A stretch of DNA of 64,000 nucleotides from Nematostella vectensis (taxonomy: Eukaryota > Cnidaria > Anthozoa > Actiniaria > Edwardsiidae), in the NCBI RefSeq assembly GCF_932526225.1, contig NC_064036.1:6579519-6643518 (forward strand). The letters run 5' to 3'. Below the pieces are notes generated by a model. That model ran no database searches, was not told the origin of the DNA, and saw nothing but the letters and a program-made list of their open reading frames with translations. This document shows, piece after piece, positions 12,504 through 23,200 of the stretch. The position numbers were made by a program, and so were the translations under genes. Within the stretch, counting starts at the first letter, position 1; the number at the start of each line of letters is the position of its first letter.

Positions 12504-15500
12504 TTCCCCAACCAGGCGCTCTGCCGGAGCGTCGTCCTGGTGACCGCACTCGCATGTCTTGTTACCAAGGTAACGGGCGAGTGTAAGCCTTGTGCTCTGG
12601 ATGATTGTGTGGACGCGACAGGGTGTCGCGGGGGTACTGCCATGGACGAGTGTGGCTGCTGCCTCGTTTGCCTGAAAGTCGAAGGTGAGGGGGTGAGACT
12701 CTGTTCCCATACTAGTAACATACTAAATCTGCTTGAATTAATGGATGACACATTTGTACAATTCATGTGTCTTTCTGTTTCTGCTAAAGACGAGATTTGA
12801 GTTATTCTTAGTAGTTTACTTTTTAAATTCAAACAAAAATGATACTACAAAAGCTACATGAAATCAACCTTTTGACTGTTTTTCTGAAGTTCCTTTTGGT
12901 GTGAACCGTATATCTACTTACAAAAAGATTTGCAAAATAAGTAACACGCTAAATAGTTCAATTAGCACTGTAAATTGAAAGTTGGCCGGTGCTTTTACAA
13001 CAATTATTTGCAGCTGAAAATATAATGTGTAGTTCCAGATAATATCCATACCCCCCTATTGAGGGGGTCGGACTAGGACCCCCCACTCCTCTGGAATTCC
13101 CAACCCCCTGGAAAATAAAATAAATACAGTAACTGTTAAGGATAAAGGGCATTCCCCCCCCCCCCCCCCTCCCCTCTGGACATTCCTGGGCGTTTGAACC
13201 CCCACACCCCTGAAATTTCAAATCCCCTCAATGGGGGGGGGGGGATATGGATATTTTCTGGAACTACACAATCCTATAAGCAATTGGTATTGTTCACCTG
13301 AAATTTGAATATCGGACTTTCCTTCATATTTATATGTTATTTTAGATATTTCAAAAATAAATGCATTGGTCTAAAATCTACAGATTCTAAGAATAAGCTC
13401 CGCTTTTAGGCAAAGCTTAAATGTTTATATTGGTTTGATTCAACTCGCATCCACCGTGTAATTCTAAGTGATGACTTCCCGTTCTATAGGTGAGGCATGC
13501 GGTGGCCTAGCGTACCACATAGGCCACTGCGACAGTGGTCTGTACTGCAACATAACTGGTCCATATCGCCCGGATCCTATCGGGAAATGCGACCGTCTGC
13601 AAAGCGACGGGGCCAGCGGGAACATTCGCGATACGGTTCCCCACAGGGTACCCGAGAGGAATATCACGATCCGTGTGACCATCCCACCCTCTTTCGTCAA
13701 ACCCAAGTTGACTTACAAAGCGGCTAGTACCATGGTAACCACGGCTACTTCCATGGTAACCGCACCTACCAGCAAGACATCCTTAACAACAACCTTGCGA
13801 CCTGCTCTAACCGCAAAGCATATAAATATTACCAATAGAACTGCTAATGTTGTTAAAAAGCTGATTAAAATTGGTCTACTGACCAATGGGTCTACAACGC
13901 ACGTGCATCGATTCCTCAAAGGACAGCGGAATAACACAGGCGTTAACAAGAAATGTGAGTAGATGATATCCGTATGGCAATGGTGTTATTTTGTTCTCAT
14001 TTTCTATTAAAAGTCTGCTTTATTGATCCAAAAAAACATTTCTCTGAGGGCCGTTGCTAGGCAAATTTCAAGACGTTATAAATCCGTCAAACAATGGCGA
14101 TATGCAAGAAATCTAGGCATGGTATCATTGTTTATGAATCTCAAAACAGGAAAATTCTATAATCTTAGCTGTTGAAGTATCTTCAATGATAAATGTAGCT
14201 TTATAACATTATTCAGGAGGATGCCTACAAAGTTACGATTCTTCCAAATAATATAATTTTCGCACAATTTTATTTTTTTTATTTTTCAACTCTTATTTGA
14301 ATAATGTCTTTAATTTTTAAAATATCGGGAAATCAATACGTAGTTTTATAGAGGGCAACTAGGTGAATATTCTCTCCATGAAAAAATCGCGGAGCGTCCG
14401 TTACTCAAAGAAGTATAATTATGTACGCATGCGCAATTGAATATTGTGATAAAGCCCGGTTGGTTATGCGAATGTTGTTATAGAATTTTGATATCAAAAT
14501 ATCTACTTTTCTCCCGCTTGAGTGTGAGTAGATGATATCCGTATGACAATGGTGTTATTTTGTTCTCATTTTCTATTAAAAGTCTGCTTTATTGATCCAA
14601 AAAAACATTTCTCTGAGGGCCGTTGCTAGGCAAATTTCAAGACGTTATAAATCCGTCAAACAATGGCGATATGCAAGAAATCTAGGCATGGTATCATTGT
14701 TTATGAATCTCAAAACAGGAAAATTCTATAATCTTAGCTGTTGAAGTATCTTCAATGATAAATGTAGCTTTATAACATTATTCAGGAGGATGCCTACAAA
14801 GTTACGATTCTTCCAAATAATATAATTTTCGCACAATTTTATTTTTTTTATTTTTCAACTCTTATTTGAATAATGTCTTTAATTTTTAAAATATCGGGAA
14901 ATCAATACGTAGTTTTATAGAGGGCAACTAGGTGAATATTCTCTCCCTGAAAAAATCGCGGAGCGTCCGTTACTCAAAGAAGTATAATTATGTACACATG
15001 CGCAATTGAATATTGTGATAAAGCCCGGTTGGTTATGCGAATGTTGTTATAGAATTTTGATATCAAAATATCTACTTTTCTCCCGCTTTTTAACAGTTAA
15101 ATAAGCATTGAAACAACTCTTTTCTTGCTCAAATCAGCACTTTAAGTCGCTACCTGGTTGATAATGCGAATGTTGTGATAGAATTTTGATATCAAAATAT
15201 CGACATTTCTCCGCTTTTAAACAGTGAAATATGCATTAAAGCAACTCTTTTATTGTCCCTGTCCTTCTACCCGGGTCAACCACAGGGAACCCGAATAGAG
15301 ACCCAGAATGGAATAGGCCATACGCCGATTGCATGGAGCTCACGCTAATGCTCCGGGTTTTTCTCTTCTTTTCAGACATCTCCACGGAGAAGAGTACAGT
15401 GGACACCACGCCCGTGGTCATATTCCTAGTGGTCAGCAGTCTCATCATGATAGGGGTCCTAGCAATCGTATTAATCTTGGAAAAGATCGCCAGCAAGTCA

Positions 15501-15527
15501 CGTGATACTGTACCCAATGCCACGTGA
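12504..15527 (+). CDS. IGFBP-domain type I membrane protein (first exon not found)
   Basis: Exons: about 12504-12684, 13490-13954 and 15376-15527, with phase-1 GT-AG junctions. The first exon visible carries a signal-peptide-like run (VVLVTALACLVTKVTGE) and the start of a 12-cysteine IGFBP N-terminal-type module with the hallmark DECGCCLVCLKVEG; exon 2 completes it (EACGGLAYHIGHCDSGLYC…GKC). A Thr/Ser-rich, N-glycosylation-rich stalk of about 115 residues follows. Exon 3 encodes a transmembrane helix (VVIFLVVSSLIMIGVLAIVL) and a short cytoplasmic tail ending before TGA. No in-frame ATG precedes the signal run before a stop at 12426-12428, so the initiator must sit in an unseen upstream exon. 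The 5' edge could also be 12516. Soluble IGFBP-family proteins bind growth factors; a membrane-anchored form could do so at the cell surface, but that role is inference. Confidence 0.72.
13398..13440 (+). repeat. Copy 1 of a dispersed repeat (ctccgcttttaggc…)
   Basis: The sequence ctccgcttttaggcaaagct followed by taaatgtttatattggtttg resembles copies near 54186 and 55564. It lies in intron 1 of the IGFBP-like gene. Confidence 0.5.
13954..15089. repeat. 569-bp direct tandem duplication including the intron 2 donor
   Basis: 13954-14520 is repeated at 14523-15089 with about three mismatches (for example gtatggcaa/gtatgacaa, ctccatg/ctccctg, gtacgcatg/gtacacatg), so the duplication is recent. 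The first copy starts at the exon 2 donor tgtgagtagatgatatcc, and the second copy repeats that donor sequence exactly. A third, diverged partial copy of the unit end lies around 15150-15255. Confidence 0.95.
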
Positions 15528-17264
15528 TTCGACACTTTGTATTGGACAAAATTGCCAGAAATGTCACGTGATTCCTATATTTGCCTTGGACCAAATCACA
15601 CTTTTGTAAATAACGATAATTAGTACGAGTATTTTATACAGAGCACAAAAGCATCAACAGCTGATTTGAAGCTGCTATTAAAGTTAAAAACTTAATTCTT
15701 TGGATAATTTGGTGAAAGATAACGGCATGCAGAATTTAAAAACAAGTATATTGTCTCTCCTACTATACATTAAAGAGAAAATTTCTTCGTTATCCTATGT
15801 CGCAATTAGAAACATGTGCACGCCGAACTGAGGTACATCAACACCATGCCATTGGTTTTAGTGGCAGCTGTATTCTATTTTCAAACCCAACCTTTAACTT
15901 CAGGAGTTGCGGAGAAAACGGACACGAAGATTAAAGGGGAGATGTCACTAAATCTTTACGGGCAGGGAACCGTTCCGTCCATAAAGTCTCAGCTTGCGTC
16001 TCCTTCCGCTGACTATTTTACATAGAAATCGTCTCCGCTTACTTCGAGGCAACATTTTAACATGTCTGTAATTCCGTAGGGTAGCTTGCCATCAACGGAA
16101 GGGATTTCTATATGATTAAAATTGACAAATAGCTCGCTGTCATATGTGGACTTTTTATGACTTCAGCATCTACATTGCTATGCATACACGCATGCTTCAG
16201 GGTATCTTCTAGCTTCGTCCCAGGCATCTTGTGACAGCCCTCTGATGTCAAACATTTTCTGCGATAAGCTGTCCCAGACGCCTGGCAAAACACTGGTAAA
16301 ACACTAAACAATAGAGCTTATCTTCCCCAAACGTAAAACGCGACTTCAGACTGTTCGAATTCGAATATTATCAGCGGATCGATATAAGCAAATACACTAA
16401 ACTTAGATCGGTAAATTTTGATATGGCGGTAAACAATGCACCGATTAGTCGTTTTCGAATGTTTTGCCAGGCTTCGTGGTCAGCGGCAAATCAAAAGTGA
16501 CGTCATTAACAGACAGGCCGCATGGACAAATAGCGTATTTTTCAAAAAAAATTCATAGAATGCAGTTCATAAACAAAAATAATAAATTTTATAAAGATAA
16601 TAATCATAACCATAATCATGATAATGATACGAAATTGAAAAAGAAAACTTGTTTATTTTAATTAATTAAATTTCTCTAACACTAAATTACAAATACTATA
16701 ATTAACATAATTATTAAATGAACTATAAATAGCTCCACTAAAAAAAATTCTGTAATTGCTGTCCAGCAAATAAAAGCCCTACAGTCCTTGTTACTTTTAG
16801 TGCCATTTTGTGAGGACGGAAAATACATTTACTAGAAAAAAATTGAGAACCAAATTTCGCGAACTTGGATCAAGATTTGTCTTTGTCTCTTAAGCTTCAA
16901 GTCAGCCTGCAAGGATTTTGTGAATGACGAATCCCGTGATACCCGTTGTATGTCCTAATTTACCATAGCTAGCAACCAATCAAAAAACGAGATTACGCGC
17001 AATTGTTGTAGAAATACAATTACTTTATGAGCTCCGCACGTGGCCTACGGCGTTCGCACGTGGTTATGGATACACCCGCTGACATGCAACTTATGTGTGC
17101 ACTATTTTATGACGTCAGCAATCAGCCTCGTTCTAAAAAATATATCCATCTATTGTGGACCCATCTATTGCGTCATTAATCCTACTTGTTCTAAAGAGCG
17201 TGTGACGTGCGCGAGCACTGTTTGAAGTACCTTAGCTGCTCCAGCAGCCAAGGGAAGGGTAGAT
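15528..17264. other. Intergenic stretch
   Basis: 3' UTR of the IGFBP-like gene followed by AT-rich DNA. A 58-codon frame from ATG 15847 (MPLVLVAAVFYFQTQ…) begins hydrophobically but has no other support. An AT-rich low-complexity patch is at 16545-16740. The promoter of the discoidin-EGF gene should lie before 17265. Confidence 0.4.
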
Positions 17265-20200
17265 ATGCGATGGCTCAGTTTGATTGGCTTGGTAATCGCG
17301 CTCACTAAGATAGAACCCTCAAGCAGCAGTAAGTGTTTCCTAGAGATATAGCAGCAGATTTCAGGGCCGGGTTCCTAGAAAGCAGGTTAACGCTAACCCA
17401 GGGATGAATTTATCAAATGCAAAGATAGCAGTATTTACCTGCTTTCTAAGAACAAGCCCCAGATGTTTAGGATAATAATGATAAAAATCTAGTCGTGGTA
17501 ACAACAGTAATGATGATTATATATAATGATGGCGATGGTGATGAGGATCACATAAAAAATTGATAACGGTTGTCATGTCGATAATGCATTTTAGGCACAA
17601 ATTACTATGGCATTCGGTACAGGAATGGCTACAGGCTATACGAGTACCTCACTTACGCCCGGCATGACGCCGACTACGTCCATTGCCACGTGCGGGGTCT
17701 GTACATGCCTAGGCGAATGCCTTTGCCCTTCAAACGCTCAAACGTTATCATAGACAGACCTCCCTTACTGAGCAAGGTGCCGGTTGGTGCGGCAGCTCTA
17801 GCGCCACTTGGAACCGACAAGCACGCGCAGGTCCGGTACGCGCCAGTGCAGATCGTCAAGCATGAGGAGAATCATCGTCTACTTGTGCAGCCAGGTGAGA
17901 TAGCATTACAGACAGGGCCTCTTTTTTAACGGACTGTCTATAAACGGAGCCTTTATGATTTAGTGGACACACTTTTTCGACGCAAAGGATGTCCGTTATG
18001 CAAACGTGCGCTGTATATAAGACCCTTATTGAGTGAACACCTTTCAAAGCGAGCAGTATTTTCGGTTCCGAGCATGTCTGCTATAAAGAGGTTCCACTGT
18101 AAATAAACCCGTAGCATTACCAAACACAAGGATGCCATCTAGTCTACCCGATGTCCCGATTACTGCCATCACTTATTGGCGTCATCATGTGAATATTAGC
18201 AATAAAATAGATAATCGTGAAAGCCACAGTAAAACATAACGCTTTGGTGATAGCGTTTGTGAAACGTTTCTTTTTTTCACTAGGCGTTATACTATCCACC
18301 AACTAATGCTGTTTTAAGAAACATCTGATAAAATTCGAAAATTTGATGCACTATAAAATCACAATGATTGGTAAACAGTCCAACGCGTCTTGTGTGAACC
18401 TCTTTTTTACTTGGTACTCAGGGTCAAGTTTTTCGCGTGAAACATTTACCGGCAACTCATCCACACCACAAGCTAACGCTGGGTGCGGTATTTCTTGTCA
18501 TTTTGTCGTCATTTTGTAACGCTGAGTGCGATATTTCTTTTCATTTTGTCGACAGTTTGTAACGCTGGGTGCGGTATTTTTTGTCATTTTGTCGTCAGTT
18601 TGTAACACTGGGTGCGGTATTTCTTGTCATTTTGTCGACAGTTTGTAACGCTGAGTGCGGTATTTCTTGTCATTTTGTCGTCAGTTTGTAACGCTGAGTG
18701 CGGTATTTCTTGTCATTTTGTCGTCAGTTTGTGACCTGACAGCAGTCCCTGTTGGTATCAGCGATGGGTATGTCCACTTCACCATTTCTGACGAGTACTT
18801 CTCTGCGTCATCTGAGCGCAGTAGCACCCTATCCGCCAAGATGGGTCGGCTTTACATCACTCCAAGTGGGCAGAAATGGTGTCCGAGGGACGGAGACCGG
18901 ACACCATGGCTACAGATTGACATGAACGAGTTATACTACATCTGCAGTGTCAGAGTTGATGGGTACACGCCCTTGGATCAGTATGTGAAGACCTTCGCGA
19001 TCTCTGTCTCGAATGATAAACAGAATTGGATTTATGTGCTCGAGAACGGGAAAGAAAAGGTTGGGACAAGATAATGCAGATATTAAATTGTCTAGTTTCA
19101 GAAAACATCCATACTATAGATTTTTTTATCTTTCTGTATCAATACTTATTTGATATAAGAGAAAAGGGAGGGCATACCTTTTGCTAATTTTAAGCTGTAA
19201 AAAACAATAGAAATAAAATCAAAATTAGAGCAGCTTGATGTGCCTTGCATCACTAGGGCCTAGCTATCGTTATCTTTTATTCCACGGGAAAGGGTAGAGG
19301 TTGTTGCTGTTATTTTTGTTGTTGTTGTTTTTGTTGTTGTTGTTGTTGTTGTTGTCGTTGTTGTTGTTGTCGTTATACCCACGTGCCTCAGGGTGCGACT
19401 GGTGCTTGTCCTGTTTCTCATACCAGGTCTTCACAAGTCTCCGCGGGACAAGGTCGTCCGACCATCTCGTGGGCCTGGTGGACACGCCCTACCGCTACAT
19501 CCGGTTTCACCCTCTAACGTCAAATGGCGCGCCCTGTATGGGGGTCGAGGTGTTCGGATACGGAGGTCTGTCTCTTGTGCTGTTTTTTATGTTGTGTTGT
19601 GTTGTTGTATTGTGTTGTGTTGTGTTGTTTTGTTGTGTTGTGTTGTGTTGTGTTGTGTTGTGTTGTGTTGTGTTGTGTTGTTGTGTTGTGTTGTTTTTGT
19701 GTTGTGTTGTGTTGTGTTGCTTTTGTGTTGTGTTGTTGTGTTGTGTTGTTTTTGTGTTGTGTTGTGTGGTGTGGTGTGGTGTGGTGTGGTGTGGTTTGGT
19801 GTTGTGTTGTGTTGTGTTGTGTGGTGTGGTGTTGTGTTGTGTTGTGTTGTGTTGTGTTGTGTGGTGTGGTGTGGTGTGGTGTTGTGTTGTGTTGTGTTGT
19901 GTTGTGTTGTGTTGTGTTGTGTTGTGTTGTGTTGTGTTGTGTTGTGTTGTGTTGTGTTGTGTTGTGTTGTGTTGTGTTGTGTTGTGTTGTGTTGTGTTGT
20001 GTTGTGTTGTGTTGTGTTGTGTTGTGTTGTGCTGTGCTGTGCTGTTGGATTGGTTTGGGTTGGGTTGGGTTGGTTTATGCTGTGATGAGGTTTATTTTGA
20101 GATGATATTTTGTGCTGTTTTTCTCTGATGTGTTATGCTGTAAAAAGTTATGTTTTGCTATGCTGTGCTTTGATGTGCCGTGTGTGTTATGTTGTGTTGT

Positions 20201-23200
20201 GTTGAGCTGTTACTGTTGTGCTTTGTGTCGTACTCTGTTGTGCCGTGCGTTGTGCTTTATTAATGTTGTGTTCTGTGTAATATACGTAGTATATCGCGCA
20301 CGCTGTTCTGTATTAGTGTCACATTATGTTGTGAACAATACCGACCGTGCTGTGCATATTGTCCTGTGTTATGTGCACTATGCCTTGTCGTTCCTTAAAG
20401 TGTAGTGCTATGCCTTGCTCTGCGGTGCCATGCTATTTTACTTGCATCTTTTCTTATCTTAGTCACGAGATTCACTGCTTGGATGCCCTCCAGAGAAAAC
20501 GCAATCGTCTAATACTAATACTACTTTTCTAGCGGTTCATCAGGCTGGGCTTTCGTTCCCTTTGAACGAGCTTCGTATGACAGGTACGTACGGGTGGCCT
20601 AGTATGTTAGCGCGTCGGCCTCTCACCGCTGTGGCCCAGGTTCGAATCCTGGCTCAAACTGGGGATTTTTCCGGGTTCCTGCCTTGAATCGAATTTGTCA
20701 CAAGTGAGTTGAAGTTATTCTCCCGTGTTTCCAGTCTTCTCGGATAAGGACACTAAACCGGAGGTCCCGTCTCTTCAAGCTGTACTACACTAAACCTGAA
20801 CCGAAGGGACGTAAAAGAACCACTGGGGACGCAATAAACCCTCTGGCAGTGACCACCCCCAGTGACAGTGCTTACTAACCGAGGTTACACTTGAGTTGGA
20901 GCCGTGCTCTGTTGTGTCAACCTTACCGCTATTTCATATGTGAAATAGTGGTAGAAGCCTTATAAATCATAAATCATAACAATTGATACTTACTTAAATT
21001 TTCCCCGTTTATATCTATAAAACAATTTCTTGAATCACTGGGTTGTATTTTTTTTCGACGTTTCGGCAATGACAGGTAACCTGTTCATCGTCCTTTAAAG
21101 GGTGACGCCGTAAGCTTTCCAGTAGACCTAGCCTTCCATAGCTCTAGGGGGCGACTTGCCCTTCTCAGAATTCATCGCGTTGTTTATGTTCATTGGGGTG
21201 AATACAACTATTTTAGCCGTCAACGGATTTAACCAATTTATTATAATGGTATGTTTTGATGAAGAAATGCACCATGGGTAAGGCGATGTTTCCCCTTTAA
21301 TCGAGCCCGTTCGCTTTCGTATATTCTTCTTAACAGGGACTGTGTGCAACCTCCAGACGGATTGCGACAGGACGCCAGGCGCCGAGTGTGCGAGGGAGTT
21401 GGACAAGCCAGGAACTTATACCTGCAAGTGTAAAAGAGGTTACCAAGGGCCTGATGACTTTGCTGCCGGGGCTAGCGGTCAACAGTGCTTAGGTAAGCTT
21501 GAATCATGTTACAGTAAATGTATTGAAGTTGTGAAAATCCCAAATTATTCTAGGAAAGCATGCCATGAAGTGTGCAGCATCTTCAGCAAATGAAAACTCT
21601 GTTGTCACCGCCTCAGAGGAAATTTCCCTACTAACAGACAGTGAGGGGGACCAAAGGGTAGTGACTGAGGAGTTGAGAAGTGATAAAAGAATTCGGGTTA
21701 ACGTGCAGGGGATGGGAGAAGGAGATGAAAGCAAAAAGGAAAGGGGAGAAAAGAAGGAAATGAAAGAGAATGTAGCTCTGCACTTGACGAAGGGTTAGCA
21801 GGTGACAGCTTTAATTATTGTTTTAGATATCGACGAGTGTAGAACCAACCCCTGTTCCACGCCATCTTTCAATCCCGCCATCTCGTGTACCAACTTGCCA
21901 GGCTCCTACAGGTGTAACTGCAAGCCAGGTATTTGCCACTAGAAGAAACATCCTACAGGTGTAACTGCAAGCCAGGTATTTGCCAGGTGTAACTGCAAGC
22001 CAGGAATTTGCCAGGTGTAACTGCAAGCCAGGTATTTGCCACTAGAAGAAACATCCTACAGGTGTAACTGCTAGCCAGGTATTTGCCAGGTGTAACTGCA
22101 AGCCAGGTATTTGCCAGGTGTAACTGCTAGCCAGGTATTTGCCAGGTGTAACTGCTAGCCAGGTATTTGCCAGGTGTAACTGCAAGCCAGGAATTTGCCA
22201 CTAGAAGAAACATCCTACAGGTGTAACTGCAAGCCAGGTATTTGCCAGGTGTAACTGCAAGCCAGGTATTTGCCACTAGAAGAAACATCCTACAGGTGTA
22301 ACTGCTAGCCAGGTATTTGCCAGGTGTAACTGCTAGCCAGGTATTTGCCAGGTGTAACTGCTAGCCAGGTATTTGCCAGGTGTAACTGCAAGCCAGGAAT
22401 TTGCCACTAGAAGAAACATCCTACAGGTGTAACTGCAAGCCAGGTATTTGCCAGGTGTAACTGCAAGCCAGGTATTTGCCACTAGAAGAAAAATCCAACA
22501 GGTGTAACTGCAAGCCAGGTATTTGCCACTAGAAGAAACATCCTACAGGTGTAACTGCTAGCCAGGTATTTGCCAGGTGTAACTGCTAGCCAGGTATTTG
22601 CCAGGTGTAACTGCTAGCCAGGTATTTGCCAGGTGTAACTGCAAGCCAGGAATTTGCCACTAGAAGAAACATCCTACAGGTGTAACTGCAAGCCAGGTAT
22701 TTGCCAGGTGTAACTGCAAGCCAGGAATTTGCCACTAGAAGAAACATCCTACAGGTGTAACTGCTAGCCAGGTATTTGCCAGGTGTAACTGCTAGCCAGG
22801 TATTTGCCAGGTGTAACTGCTAGCCAGGTATTTGCCAGGTGTAACTGCAAGCCAGGAATTTGCCACTAGAAGAAACATCCTACAGGTGTAACTGCTAGCT
22901 AGGTATTTGCCACTAAAAGAAACATCCTACAGGTGTAACTGCAAGCCAGGTATTTGCCAGGTGAAACTGCAAGCCAGGTATTTGCCACTAGAAGAAAAAT
23001 CCAACAGGTGAAACTGCAAGCCAGGTATTTGCCACTAGAAGAAACATCCTACAGGTGTAACTGCTAGCCAGGTATTTGCCAGGTGTAACTGCAAGCCAGG
23101 TATTTGCCAGGTGTAACTGCTAGCCAGGTATTTGCCAGGTGTAACTGCAAGCCAGGTATTTGCCAGGTGTAACTGCAAGCCAGGTATTTGCCACTAGAAG

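Noticed and set aside
15847-16023. Short frame with hydrophobic N-terminus (MPLVLVAAVFYFQTQ)
   Set aside because: No splice partner, no domain and no similarity; too short to support a gene.
19301-20128. Three overlapping Cys/Val-rich open frames of 190-275 codons
   Set aside because: They read the (GTGTT)n array in all three frames; only the first part of one frame (19427-19565) is a real discoidin exon.
20590-20665. Possible functional tRNA gene
   Set aside because: A and B boxes are present, but acceptor and anticodon stems do not pair well and a long SINE body follows.
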